Shown: piece by piece, positions 1-11,787 of the stretch | How positions within the stretch are numbered: the stretch's first letter is position 1 | Layout: each line of letters begins with the position of its first letter | NCBI GenBank assembly: GCA_030765045.1 | Contig: CM060967.1 | Location: 147,451,751-147,515,750, forward strand | Length of the DNA stretch: 64,000 nucleotides | Reading direction: 5' to 3' | Origin: Tenodera sinensis | Lineage: Eukaryota; Arthropoda; Insecta; Mantodea; Mantidae | Position numbers and translations under genes: made by a program | The notes under the pieces: model-generated | Database searches by the model: none | Told to the model about the DNA's origin: nothing | The model's input: the letters and a program-made list of their open reading frames with translations, nothing else

Positions 1-234
1 TTTAGGTATGATCGCGTGTGGCAAATACTGTTCCGTGATGCTTCACCAAATATCTCTTGCCAATGCAATCCACTATTACAGATTACTGATACATCGCTTG
101 TTATATTTGATCACTCAAACATGTGTTATATGCTGTTTTAATTAATAGTCCTATAGTGTGTCTTACTTATTCATCATAATTACATGGCTAACAACTATTG
201 CTTCTCCGTTATCTTCTGTTATCGATCGTAACTT

Positions 235-625
235 TTCCAGCTGTTGTGACAGGTCATGCCATGTTTGTTCATGGAAAGGGTGAACAATTTGGAATCACTT
301 TGCAGTTGTCATGAATAATTTTCCTTACACTACCATAATTGAGACCAGTTTAATTCATGATCATTTGGATGGTTACTGTCTGTCTTACAGATTAAATACT
401 TCACTTTCTTCAATGTAGCCACATTGTCTGTTAATGATGGTCTTCCAGGTCTTAGCTCGTCTGTGATGAATATGTGACCAGTTTGGAAAATCATTATCCA
501 GCTCACAATAGTGTCGTAAGAGAATCATTTCCAGAAATGGCCATCATCTCATCATGAATTTCCCAAACACTATTGCCCTTCAAAAGCAGGAACTTTATAA
601 GCTGAGCCTCAATTTTTTCCGTCTT
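235..625 (-). pseudogene. Mariner transposase N-terminal fossil
   Basis: Read on the minus strand, this gives a broken translation of the mariner N-terminal DNA-binding region. A first-helix segment resembling KFLLLKGNSVWEIHDEM (about 545-610) is followed, after stops and a frame change, by a GRPSLTDNVATLKKVKYL segment near 400-450. The GRP linker between two helix-turn-helix motifs is typical of mariner-family transposases. The catalytic half is not visible in readable form, and I did not find terminal repeats. It is an old relic inside the nej intron with no coding capacity. Confidence 0.55.
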
Positions 626-828
626 ACCCTTTAGTCACTTCTGGCATTACTTGTAAAAAAAACTAAAAGTCACAATGAATTGACTTCCTCAGTATCATGC
701 ACTTAGGGACCAATGATAACATTACAAAATTACATCAATATACCATAGCATTTTCCAGCTGCTAATTAAAACTTTACAACACACCCTCATACATGCTTAA
801 GCTTTCATAGCTGGGGTTGATCCACTAG

Positions 829-1068
829 TATGTAGTTTCTGGGTTTGTAGGCCATGGTCGAGTCAATGAATTATCATCTGACATTTTGCCCTTTAACTTT
901 GTTGGACAACTTCAGAGAAGTTCCTCCTGGCTGGTTTACAATCACGGTATAACTAGTTGTAAACCAGTCGGCAGTCATTTCTCTGAAAATGCCCAATGGA
1001 GTTAGGGCGAAACGTCAGATGATAATTCATTAAGTGGACTACAGTCTACAAGCCCAAAAGCTACATTC
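829..1068. repeat. Long inverted repeat, possible Penelope-type terminus
   Basis: An 18-bp perfect inverted repeat, AATGAATTATCATCTGAC at 865-882 and its complement at 1014-1031, is extended outward by imperfect arms to about 829 and 1068. The inner right arm carries GGGCGAAACGTCAGATGA. Similar 'cgaaacgt..gatga' signatures are common in terminal repeats of Penelope-like elements, but no reverse transcriptase is present here, so the class is a guess. Confidence 0.45.
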
Positions 1069-2153
1069 TATTGGGTTTATGTTCCAGATTTGATTTGCAT
1101 AGCACAATTATTGGTATACAAGAAATACCTCTCCGAGGTAACAAAAGCAAATGCATGGCTGGAGTATGAGTGAATAATATCATAAGATTATACTTGCTAC
1201 AGTACTTGCCACAAAATGTTCCAGTGGTGCAAGTTACAACAGATCCCATTTATAGAAACTCAGAAAATTCCTGCATAGATTGTCCTCAGGTTGTTGGTTA
1301 GCTACAGTGAAATTGGAGTATAAAACTAAAATTCTTGAAATGCTCTTCATCCAAAGTGCACATAGTATACTGTGTATAATAAGGCTTAGTATTTTGAGAA
1401 ATTTACTACCAGTTTGTAGTAGAAATTACAAAAGAATTCTCCTTATATAATTGAACTCCATGTTACGGCTCCAAATGTAGCGTTGCATACGTGAGCTGTG
1501 ATTTCTTTGTTTCAGGGTCGTATGTAGCGGGAAATGATAAAATTATACAAAATGTCATGCGAAAGGGTTCTTTTGAAATAAAGTCCAGATTCCACCAAAG
1601 ATTAATTTTATTTAGTTTAGGATGAATTATTTACCAAAGCAGTTCTTTTTTAACAGGTTTCTCAAACTAATGTCTGAAACTATTAAAGTTACCTCCATTC
1701 TCATCTTGTACACTTTGCTAGCTACACAATCCCAGCATTGTGCAAATTAAGAGCTGCTACTACTGGCTCCTTTAATTTCTCATGTGTTGGCACTCTGTGT
1801 TACATAGTCCCTAAGCCCACGATTGGCAACATCGAAAAACGTGCCTTAAAATAATGCAAGAATTGGGAAAAAGGAAGGAAGGGCATTATGGGCAGGTTTT
1901 GTTGTCCACTGTATAAGAGTTTTCTTCTAAGTTTACAAGAAAGATGTGTTGTAATACAAAACATAATAACAAAAAAGCTTTTTGCAACTTCAGTCAGCTT
2001 ACCTGGGCAATCTATGCATGAAAGCTATAACATTCTAGTCTTCCTGAGACATGGTGGCAGCCCTAATTTATTTTTAAAGAAATAAGCCTTTTTTCAAAAC
2101 ATTGTGTGTTTGTTGTTGTTAGAATAAGAACTAATCTCTGTTATGTTTGGCAG

Positions 2154-3504
2154 TAGGTACGTTCCCAATGCCACACTACAGCAACAGAACACAGGGCTGC
2201 GTCAGCCCTCACCACAGTCAATGCAACAAGTGGCACAAGTACAGCAGCAACAGCAACAACAACAGCAGGCACAGCAACCCCATTTGGCTCCTCAGCAAGG
2301 TATGGGGCATATACCACCAATATTGAGGCCACCACAGGGAGGTGCAGGCATGAATGTTGCAGGTGCTGTGGGGTCAGCTCAACAAAAATTAGCACTTCAG
2401 CAATTGTTGCAAACGTTGAAGTCACCTAACTCGCCTGAGCAGCAGCAGCAAATCTTGCACATCCTGAAGAGTAATCCACAGCTGATGGCTGCATTCATAA
2501 AGCAGAGGCAAGTGTACCAACAGGCGCAGCAGGCTCAACAGGGGCAGGCTGGTGCAAATCAACATCAGCAACCACTTCAGCATATGATGACTGCTCAGCA
2601 GCAACAGCAGCTTCAACAACAGCAGCAGCAGCAACAGCAACAACAGGGGCGAATGCAAATGGCCATGCTGAATCAACAGCAGCAGGGACAGCAAATGACT
2701 CCCCAGCAGCAGTGGTATAAACAGCAGCAGCAGTTGCTAGCTCTGCAACGGCAGCAGCAGCAACAGCAACAGCAGCAACCAGGTCCCTTCCAGCAACCCC
2801 CAGCACCACCTTACGGCCAGCAACAGCAGCGGTTACCAGCGGGTAGGCAGCAGCAACAGCAGCAGCACTTAGTGGGCTATCCCAGTGTAGGTGTGTTCTC
2901 AGGTGAACCCACGCAATATGTTGTAGGTGGCCAGCAGCCTGGCACAGTGGTTGCACAGCAAGTGCTACAGCAGCAACAGCCAGGACTGAAACCAACTCCT
3001 CCTCCTGTCCCCTCGCCGCAGGGGGCTGGTGCGGGTGCCATGATGATGGGCCCTCCACCAGGAACAGTGCAGCAGCAACAGCAGCTTATGCAAACAGTGA
3101 GATCGCCCCCTCCCATTAGATCGCCACAGCCCAACCCGTCCCCAAGACCAGTGCCCTCTCCCCGCAATCAGCCCGTACCTTCACCGCGAGGGGGTGCGGG
3201 ACCCGTTCCGTCCCCCCACCATCACCCCCCACCGCCTCATGTGACCCCTACACACTCGCCCGCCCATCATCCATCAGAACTTGGAGGTAGCAGTGAAATG
3301 ATGCTGTCTCAGCTTTCAAGTGGTGGGACTGGACCTGGGGGGCAACAACATGGGGCGGGGGCGGGAATTCCCCATCATCCTTCACCTGCCGGAGCGCCGG
3401 CAGGTTCTGGTGGCCAAGGACCAACACCAGGAGGAAGTGACCCCAATGATGTGACTCCAATGACACCTCAGGACAAGCTTACGAAATTTGTGGAACAGTT
3501 GTAG
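2154..3504 (+). CDS. nej: CBP/p300 histone acetyltransferase (nejire), terminal coding exon
   Basis: This exon encodes the C-terminal 449 or so residues of the CREB-binding protein orthologue, a nuclear transcriptional co-activator and lysine acetyltransferase. The acceptor AG is at 2152-2153 and the first exon base completes a codon (phase 2), so the in-frame ATG at 2143 is not a start. About 2380-2508 encodes the nuclear coactivator binding domain, with LQQLLQTLKSPNSPEQQQQI and SNPQLMAAFIKQR, a close match to vertebrate CBP/p300. It is followed by many glutamine runs coded by mixed CAG/CAA, then proline-serine repeats (PSPRPVPSPR), and ends with DKLTKFVEQL, the conserved C-terminus of the family. 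The stop TAG is at 3502-3504. The acetyltransferase, bromo-, KIX and TAZ domains must lie in upstream exons outside the window. Other frames of this exon show only repeat-driven open frames. Confidence 0.93.
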
Positions 3505-4072
3505 TAGTGGAAGTGTGCGTACTTAATGAGTTGAGCACGTCGTTGAAAAGTATTAATTACATTCAGAGAAGGAAGGAGGGAATGTATTTGTACAAATTAT
3601 GTATGTGTAGAAAAAAAAACACTGTGTTCAAGAAAATGTGGAAAATGAGATCATTTGTTAATCTCTTTCCCTCCTGCCTCTCTTTTTGTGTGTCATTGTC
3701 GAAATATCTCGGAATAAAGTGAAGAGAAAATATTATTAGTGGTACGATGTAGATAATTGTATTTGATTGGACTGTACACTGCCGATTCCCTATTCTTTTC
3801 TTCTACTGGGACTTGTATGTCTCTATCCTGTACACATATGCTTATCACTGCTGTACATAACCATTCAGCAAGAGGGAGGGCGGGACGGGAAGCAAGTGAC
3901 ATTTGTGAAAGAACATTCTACAGCAACAAAAATCTAAGTATTCGGCTTAGCAAGGCTGTGTTTTCATTTTGTTTGTGTATGTGTGTGTGTTGATGTATGT
4001 AATATATGTGTGCCTGTGTGTGTGTATGAGCAGACATGTGCAGAATAGTAATGAAACGTAATATTTAATAAA
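3505..4072 (+). other. nej: nejire 3' untranslated region with polyadenylation signals
   Basis: The sequence after the stop codon contains AATAAA at 3713-3718 and again at 4067-4072, either of which could serve as a polyadenylation signal. A TG-rich microsatellite lies at about 3966-4025. The true cleavage site cannot be fixed from sequence alone, and the UTR could extend further. Confidence 0.6.
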
Positions 4073-7053
4073 TTAAAAACAAAATTAAGCAAAAAATGTT
4101 AAAGCGAGTAATAATACAAGTGGTGCATCCTTGCCGTGCTCTTTGTTATTTTATTTTGTGACATACATTATCTGAACGAGACTAAGCGCAATGAACGTTC
4201 GTTTATTCAAAGACATCAGCAGTTTTGAAACTGAATATGTAAGAATATTCATTAAGCAAGATCATCTTAAGAGTCATGGTTACAATTGAAGATGATGCAG
4301 CATTAAACTAAACCTTTCTTATGAACCTCCACATGTGCTGTATAAAGTATGTCTTGTTTACAAAGTATTGTAATCTGACAGAGGAAAGGAACAATTTGTA
4401 TAGTTAGGTCATAAAAAATACTTAGCTTTGGAAGTTCAAAGTTGTATTGTAGTTTAATAGAACTTTTGTCCCATCCCCCATGCCCTTGTCCAAGATATTA
4501 AATAGACAATTCGTTTATTATATTTTTTTCTCTTTCTTTTTGAAAGCCTTTGTTCAGACCATACTCAATTATTGTGAATATTATTATATATAATTAGCTT
4601 CAGTGATTTTTTTTTAATTGCTACAGTGGCACTGATATGTCAAAGTACATTTTTAATGAAATCGTTCTCCTCCCTTAAAAGATTCTATCCTGTATACTGA
4701 ACTATTTAATAAGAGTGTGTGATGAGTAAGCAGACACAACAGTCAAAGAGTTTGGCTATGTACTGTAATTGTGGTGATGTAGAAATAATTATCTGTGAAT
4801 GAACTGCAGGACAGCTGCTTCAAACTGAAAACATATAAAAAAAAAAAAAAAAAAGGAATAAATATAAATATTTGAACATAATTTTTCTTATCGTTAAAAG
4901 TGTAACATATTTCTTTTATTTTCATCTTGGTTCATTTAATTGGAATACCCATTAATTGGGTAAAAATGAAGGATCTCAACATTTTTCTTAGAATGCTAAA
5001 TGGTGACATCTCCATTTTTATATATTTTGGCCTTAAATGCAGGATAATGTACATTATTACACTTGATTCTCATCTACCATATTTGAATAATTTGATTCTT
5101 CTTTCCTATTTATTGCAACATGTAAGCTTGTAAACTTATTAAATGTTGCCATTTAAGAAAAACCCAATAACCGAATTGCTCATTGAAGAAATTGAAGGTA
5201 TTAAATCATGTTTTGTTATTGAATTGGATGCAGTGGGAATATGAACCATTATCAATTTTGGAGGTCTTTATGTAAAATGCACATGTAATTGCAATTTCAT
5301 GGTATGCTCTACCTCTCTTTTACTTTCGTTATAAATTGAGAACTGTTCTGCTTGCAGCTAAATCAGCATTTTGAAAAATTTACGTCCTGAGTTACTTGGT
5401 TTATTTGACAGTAAAACTAAAAAAGGTGCCAGAAATTTGACCTTTCCCTCCCCTTACATTTTATATACATATTTAATATTTACATTCCACCTTTTTATTT
5501 TCTGCACCTTTTTTTGGTTTTCTGTTGAAATTATGTCCACTTTTTTTTAAATTATTATCATCATCATCATTATTATTATTATTTAATCTTTTTAATACCC
5601 AGAGTCTTTGACCTGCCTGTGCAATACCTACAGCAAAGGTATATTTCTTTTATTTATTACAAAATCGTTAAACATTAGTGTTTAGTGTTTTTAGTATTAA
5701 TAGCATAAAACTATTACTAAAGCATTATTTGAAGCGCTCAATGTACAGATGTAAAGTGTTGACCAAACTAAAGAGAAAAAAGTTAAAAACAAAAAAAAAA
5801 ATTGTCGGCATCCGAAAGTTCAGTTTGTACATAACACTAAAATGTACGTATCTGCTACAAAGATCAATACGAGAATAATAGCACACATTTTTTAAAGGAG
5901 GACAATGGGAGCATACTGATGAATTAGAATTGGCCACTTGACTTCAGATGAAAATATGCTATTAATTTAAATGATTCTGTTGTTGAAGTGGCCAAGTCTA
6001 CCATTGTAAAAAAGGAAAAAAAAAAAATTGAAGTTGCAAATAATTTACATATAATGATTGCTGTCTTCTGTAGGTTTAAGGTCAAAGAGCATTTGATGAT
6101 TTTATAATAAATCTTAAAAGAAATAATTTGTTTCCTTTCGTTAATTGTTAAGAGGCAAGATGGTAAGCTATGAATTTTGCCCTTCCTTGAGAATTTTTCT
6201 CCTTATGGCTTTGCTACCCTAATAGACTTAATGTTTAAGTGTGAATTAGGAAAGATTTAGTTCCAGAAATACATTTTTGTGAGGAACTCTGGTAAATACT
6301 GAGATGCACCAATAAACTTGTGCTAAATGTTTCATTTGAGATGGAAAGTACTTGTTAACATAGTACATTTTTATTACTGAAGATAAAAGATAATGAACAT
6401 TAACAGAATGCAGTTTATAACAATTTAAAACATCTCTTATGAATTATATTTAACTCCTAAATTTCATATTTAAGAACCTGTTAGGTTTTGTTTAAGCAGT
6501 ATGTTGCTCTAGATGTGGGGTATTCCTAAAGTTTCTCTGATTTATTCAGCAGCAAACTAGAACTTTTATTTCTATTTCAAATATAAAGTAACCCTTCAGG
6601 TTTCCCACATATCTGAAAATCCTGTGAATTCAATTTGGGCAGACAAAACAATAATATGCTAAAGGTAAAGTAACAAAATGCAAATTGCTCGTAAGTCTCT
6701 GAAGAAATGTATATACCTCTAGATTGAGATAAAACCATGAAATTAAGTACCTTTGTAATGTACATAAAAAAGACAAAAGTGGAAACAATCAAAACCACTG
6801 AAAACTTAAAAGAAAGAAATCCCATCAATTTATAAGCAATGAGCTACAAATTGGAATTAGAAGAAATATTGTCCTTGTAGATTTTCCTAACAGAATAGCA
6901 AAAGTTTCAGAGGAGAAAGCTAAATACTGATGCTCTGTCCTTTACTGCCTCTGGTTCCTAAGTTGGGCAGAGGGCAATTGATTTTTGGATGTAAAAATCC
7001 TTAGCGTGGTTCCTTTAGACGGGAAGTGAGCCTAGTGGTCCTGTGTCGTAGAT
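4073..7053. other. AT-rich intergenic DNA or extended nej 3' UTR
   Basis: I see no gene, RNA or recognisable transposon. There are simple stretches only, such as a run of A at about 4838-4854 and an (ATT/ATC)n tract at about 5546-5583. All open frames are short and lack codon structure. Confidence 0.5.
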
Positions 7054-7299
7054 CAGTGTTCCGCAACCGTTTTCACTCGCAGCACAGCCCAGACAGACCT
7101 ATACTCAACATGGCATACCAAAATCTTGTCCCGTCAAAATTATGTGAATCTTAATATAATTATGAAATTTATTCTCATTGTTATTAGTATTATTAAATAA
7201 GAATACACATGCATTTATTAACAATTTATTAATTTTAATTCACTGTAGAAAATACACATTTCTAATATAAATTTTAAAGTGAATAATTACTATTCATAT

Positions 7300-7950
7300 T
7301 TTCAATGTAAATTTTGAGCCTGCTTAACTGCACATGGATAATTGTTTCTTGACAAAATCGTTGATAAAGCAAACCTCATTTCTTCTTTGTTGGATTTGAG
7401 TCTGTCTCACTTTGATGTTTTAATTTCAGTCAATGTTGAGAAGTCCAGTTCACACATATATGTAGTTTAAAATGGTAATAACACATTAACTGCCATTATG
7501 GAGATAGTTGGGCATTCACTTTTTGACAACCAAAATGTTTCCAAAGGCACTTTGAAAATATTTAATTTCAATGTTCTGTCTGCTTTTAAATCTGCTAGTT
7601 CCTCTTTTAAGCCTACAATAAATATTTAGAGACTAAAAGCTTCACTTATCGTAGTATGTGCTGTAAGTTCTTGAAATAATTACACAAACATGTTTCATGA
7701 TGACTCCATAATATCACCAATGCTCATGTTATATAGTTGGTATTTCAAGAACTTACAGCAAATACTAAGATAAGTGAAGCTTTTAGTCTAAATATTTACT
7801 ATATTTAAGATTTGTGTTGCTTCACTGCTAAGTTACAGTTTTTCATTGTACTCGAAAGATATTCAGAATCCACGAGTGGATCATATACCCAGTCAAAATC
7901 TTCAAAACTCTTAATGGCTTCACGGCCGCAATAACACACTATAACTATTT
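7300..7950 (-). pseudogene. hAT transposase, C-terminal dimerisation region, interrupted
   Basis: On the minus strand, 7800-7950 encodes a segment ending FDWVYDPLVDSEYLS. After the MITE at 7619-7798, the frame resumes near 7618 with KEELADLKADRTLKLN, VPLETFWLSKSECPTIS and then LLPF..TTYMCELDFSTLTE and KSNKEEMRFALSTI. This order (acidic EEL..L segment, FW, TTY.CE..FS, R..L...LR.ALS) is the hAT dimerisation domain of BED-zinc-finger hAT transposases related to ZBED5/SCAND3-like proteins. In-frame stops make it non-functional. Confidence 0.75.
7619..7798. repeat. Fold-back MITE (M1 family) copy 1
   Basis: Inverted arms GACTAAAAGCTTCACTTATC and complement occupy most of the element. TAAATATTTA occurs at both edges (7619-7628 and 7789-7798), either as a target duplication or as part of the palindrome. 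The central part repeats TTCAAGAACTTACAGCA in inverted form. It interrupts a hAT transposase frame. A second copy is at 43116-43237. Confidence 0.75.
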
Positions 7951-7997
7951 GTTTGAGAGTTAATGGCTATATCCAGTGAAAACATTAAAAAAAGATA

Positions 7998-8660
7998 CAG
8001 TAGAGCCTCAATTATCTGAGGTAAGGAGGAGTGACAGTGCCTCTGATAATCAAAGATAACACAGCCTCTTGTCAAAAATCGAGAGGGAAACATATGGTTA
8101 ACTGGTGAAATGAATGAAAACATAATCAAAGATTTGAGAAAAAAAAACAAGGCATCTGCTGTGTTATCAGATGAAAAAATGATGCGCATAAAAATAAAAT
8201 AATACAAAATAAAAAAAATGAGACCTACAGTACATACATGTACATGTTGCAGTTAAAAAAGAAAGTTATTTCTTCAAGAACTTCATAAGTGCTTTATGTT
8301 TAACATAATTTGCTCACTTCTTTACCACTCTTTCATACAATTGTCATAGCAGTAGGTGGTCTGTTGAAGTTGTTTTTGTTCTAGTGCTCGATGGTCTTTT
8401 TTATCACCTTACTTTCTTCAACCTCTACTATCATCTCGTCATCACTTCCAATTGTTCATCTGCATTGATCCACTCGGCTACATCATTTTCAGTGATCGTT
8501 TCATCTCATAGTTCTGAGTTAGCTGTACAAGGCTGAGGACATCATGCGCTATGGCCAAGGTTTCTTAATTTTCCTTGATGTTTAATAACTTTGCTTGGCA
8601 CACGTCGTAAAACAGTTAACCTGGGACTCAGTCGGGGCTCAGAAAACTGCAGCTCTACTG
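7998..8660. mobile_element. Pogo/Tigger-like element, non-autonomous or decayed
   Basis: The terminal inverted repeats start CAGTAGAGC (7998) and end GCTCTACTG (8660), and TA occurs on both sides (7996-7997, 8661-8662), the target duplication of the Tc1/mariner/pogo superfamily. The CAGTAGA..CTC start is typical of pogo/Tigger ends. The inside is decayed; a minus-strand acidic stretch (IGSDDEMIVEVEES) resembles the acidic C-terminal tail of pogo transposases. The element sits inside the older hAT at 7054-9175. Confidence 0.7.
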
Positions 8661-9884
8661 TATTCCTTATGCCTTTTAAACATGATTAATTTATCATATT
8701 ACTGCTATGAAATTATAAAATATTGAGAAATAGCTTTGCTTAAAACAAGAATTATAAAAGAATAGTAATACATATAATAGTATCAGCAGATACAAAACTT
8801 TTGTGTAAAAGGAAAGTTACAAAAAAGTGAAGTTTAAATACTGATAATTGGAAAAAGCAAATAAATACACCAGACTAGAAATCTTAATACTATTTTCCCG
8901 GTTTAGAACATTAGGAGTTTTGAATGTAAACTTATTGTATGATTGGTACGAGTTGTTAATAGGCTTGCAGAAAGTCTTACAAAGCTTTCTTTGCGGTGAA
9001 TGCAAAGCTTGCCGCCTGTAACCGGTATACAATAACTTAAGATAAGCAAACTATAACAACAATATTGAGTAAATAAATTACATTTAGTTTCTATGGAATA
9101 TAACATGCATGTATTAAAGCTTCAATGAGCATCATCTTACTCACCTTTTGGCATCACACTGGTTGCGGAACATTGTCTAGATTTACAGCAGAGAACCTCA
9201 AGCCTGATACAGAGGTCTCAGAGCAAAATTAAGCTGTGCTTTATGGCTAATATAGAATGGGATGCTGCAAACCACAGCAGTTAGTCCTTTTCAACGAACT
9301 GCAAGTCTCCTCAAAGAAAACTTGAATTCTTTTTTGGATTCTGTTAAGGATAAAGAGTTGATATAATTTTAACTTCATCACATTCAAGAATGCTTAGTAC
9401 ATTGAACTGTTGGAAGCTTTTTCAGATGTAGATGTTAGGCTTTTCAGCTTATAATTCCTTTTTTACTGAAAAATTAGGATGACAGGAGCATGTCAAGAAA
9501 TGGTGCACAGAGACCGACAGAAGTATTCAAATATAACATGTAACATTGCACATACTATAATATTTATTTAGCAGCGTTGAATTGTTACACATGTAAACAT
9601 AAACCTTTTGTGTCTCTGAAACAATATTTAAAATATCACTGCATGTATTTTTATTACACAACCTGTACTGTATTTATTCTATTGTCCCTCTTATTGGAGG
9701 ACATAAGCATTCGAACGTGCCCAATCAAACAGAGAGAAAGGTGGTTGGGTGTACTCTACACGCCCCTACCACATGGCAGTTGTGTTTATGCTATGACTCG
9801 AGACAGTGTACTCACAGTTATTCAGCCGACTGTGAACTCCTGGGTAATATGGTATGTAAAGGTAAGGAGACAATGGTGGCAGAG

Positions 9885-11215
9885 AGGAATATCGTGATAA
9901 ATATGTACAAACAAAACAAATCTCTCTGAAATTGCCAAAACCATTGACAGAAGCAAAACTATAGTGTTCTGCATAATGCTTCAGACAGACAAATACTGTT
10001 GTAAATAAACCTAGAAATGGCGCTCCTAAATTCACCACCAGACAGGAGGCAAATAATAAAAATGGTGAAGCAGAATCCGAGAGTCCTGCATCTGAGATTA
10101 GAGGATGCCTTGAGCAATATTCTGGCACTGTGGTTCACACCAGAACAGTTGAACGGGTTTTAAATAGTACTGGGTACAACTTATTTTTTTTTATTTATAC
10201 ACTTGCAAAATTACAATCTGTTCAATAGTTGAACAATATGTAACAATGATTACATATTACTTTTACAAACTATGGCCCATTGGCCATAAATTTGCTTATA
10301 ATTTGGGTGCAAATCTGTACTGCAATTCCAAGACTTGGTTTCTCTGTAGTCGGCTTGTTGTACTGCTGCTGTTGTCAAGTAGATTTATTGTCAGTATATT
10401 GGGATGACTGTAGAGACGCTTTCGGTAGGACAGGCTGTATGCTGCGATTTCCTGTTTGATTGTTGGGAGTTTAAAATCATTGTAGATGTACTTATTACCG
10501 ATGTACCAGGGGATCTTACCAATGGCTCGCAGAGTTTTGGTTTGAAAACGTTTTAGTATTTCGATGACGGGTACAATGCCCACATTCCTACGAAGAAACC
10601 ATATGTTAATAAGGTGAATAAGAAAAACCGTATAGAATTTGCTAAAGAGTAAGTGGTGAAACCAACAGAATTCTGGGATAAGGTTCTCTAATTGGGAGAG
10701 AGCAAATTCTGCTTGTACAAGAGTGATGGACGTCTTAAAGTGTGGAGACTGCCAAATACAGAATGGGAACCCAAGAACATGGTAGCTACAGTAAAATGTG
10801 GTGGCAGTAGTGTGATGGTATAGGGCTGTATAGCTTCATCTGGCTTAGGGGAACTGGTGTTCATAGATGGGATCATGAACAAATTTGCATACAAGAGGAT
10901 TCTTGAGAATCTTATTTTGAGGGCAGAGAAGCTGGGATTAGGGCATGATTATTACTTCCAGCAGGACAATGATCTGAAGCATAGTGCTGAAATTGTAAGG
11001 CTTTGGATCGTGTACTACACTCCTCACACTTTGAAGACACTGCCCTAATCTCCAGATTTAAATCCTATAGAGAACATCTGGAAGAAACTCGAAGAGCGTG
11101 TGAGGAAGCATCACATCAGAAGCAAGGACCATCGGAAAGAACTTCTTCAAACAGAGTGGAGAAATATGGACTCTGCAGTCACTAAACAACACATACAGAC
11201 AATGCCCAAATGATC
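9885..11215 (+). pseudogene. Tc1 transposase pseudogene (DD34E)
   Basis: The N-terminal helix-turn-helix part (about 9885-10179, including INMYKQNKSLSEIAKTIDR and RTVERVLNSTGYN in different frames) is separated from the catalytic part by the LINE. After it, from about 10577, comes TKKPYVNKVNKKNRIEFAKE, then FQQDNDLKHSA with the second catalytic Asp (about 10960-10990) and, after a stop codon at 11047, SPDLNPIENIWKKLEE with the catalytic Glu. The Asp-to-Glu spacing is 34 residues, the DD34E signature of Tc1. The first Asp region reads GESKF instead of DESKF. Several stops and frameshifts make it inactive. Confidence 0.85.
10180..10568 (-). mobile_element. 5'-truncated Jockey-clade LINE (3' end only)
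   Basis: The insert is bracketed by GGGTACAA at 10172-10179 and 10569-10576, and has an A-rich tail on the minus strand (T run at 10184-10193). It encodes only the last 90 or so residues of a Jockey-type ORF2 (stop at 10296), including IEILKRFQTKTLRAIGKIPW and YSHPNILTINLLD, typical of Jockey C-termini. The 5' truncation is normal for target-primed reverse transcription. It lies antisense to the interrupted Tc1 transposase. Confidence 0.85.
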
Positions 11216-11463
11216 ATCAGCAGTAATTCAAAGAAAGGGGATGATAACTAATACTAGCTGTTCTCTATTAAAATACTTATGTCCAGATGTAAAGAAACTT
11301 TTATTTCTCCTTGTAGTGTAAATTAGTTTATAGTTTATATGTTTAATGGAAGACTGCAGTTTATTTTGTACCAGTTGTATTTACGTATGCTTACTCTGTG
11401 TAGCTTTAAAATAATATAAGTAATAAATATGTTTACGTTCGAATACTTCTGTCGGCCCCTGTA

Positions 11464-11787
11464 TTTACACTGTTGTAAAATATGAGGTTAGTTTTAAAAA
11501 CACACACACATTTTCAGTACCAAGTATATGTATCTGCAGGACAAGTATGCAGTTAGTATTTATGTAAGTCTTGAAGATAAGCAAACATTGCTTAGGAATT
11601 TAAAAAAAAAAAATTAACTATAGTCAAATTTCAAGCACATTGTTTTGTGGAGGTTAGATTATAACCTGCAAACAATTTTTATTGATGTCACTCAGGCAGG
11701 TGACTATGTACCTCTTCCAAAATTGTGGTAGCTTGGCACTTCAATTAATTAATTACTTACTTCAGTTAACGTTGCTATCAATTCCAG
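11464..11787. other. Intergenic, nothing recognised
   Basis: AT-rich sequence with a short CA run near 11501-11511 and an A run near 11605. I see no gene or repeat boundary. Confidence 0.4.

Larger units (their letters stand above)
1..2153 (+). other. nej: Last intron of nejire (left part beyond window)
   Basis: This stretch ends in a splice acceptor, a pyrimidine-rich run followed by TTTGGCAG at 2146-2153, directly before the glutamine-rich terminal exon. I see no coding exon of the host gene in it. It holds a decayed mariner transposase on the minus strand (about 235-625) and a long inverted repeat (829-1068). The remainder, about 1070-2140, is AT-rich with no recognisable gene or repeat. 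Confidence 0.7.
7054..9175 (-). mobile_element. hAT transposon, decayed, with two later insertions
   Basis: The ends are inverted repeats CAGTGTTCCGCAACC at 7054-7068 and GGTTGCGGAACATTG at 9161-9175. The flanking 8-mers, TCGTAGAT at left and TCTAGATT at right, match with one indel, as expected for an old hAT 8-bp duplication. Coding remains on the minus strand match the hAT transposase C-terminus. A fold-back MITE (7619-7798) and a pogo-like element (7998-8660) have landed inside it. Confidence 0.7.
9508..11461 (+). mobile_element. Tc1-like transposon (DD34E), interrupted by a Jockey LINE
   Basis: The inverted ends read CAGAGACCGACAGAAGTATT from 9508 and, on the complement, CAGGGGCCGACAGAAGTATT up to 11461. 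TA follows the right end (11462-11463); the left flank is CA, a decayed TA. Inside is a plus-strand Tc1 transposase relic split by a 389-bp LINE at 10180-10568. Without it the element is about 1.56 kb, the usual Tc1 length. Confidence 0.82.

Noticed and set aside
2143..2153. Translation start of the Gln-rich protein at the ATG at 2143
   Set aside because: The ATG lies upstream of a splice acceptor at 2153 and the protein is the C-terminus of CBP, which must be spliced from upstream exons.
2495..3058. Antisense 187-codon frame in the nej exon
   Set aside because: It is a by-product of the CAG/CAA repeats read in another frame (Ala, Val-rich) and has no family resemblance.
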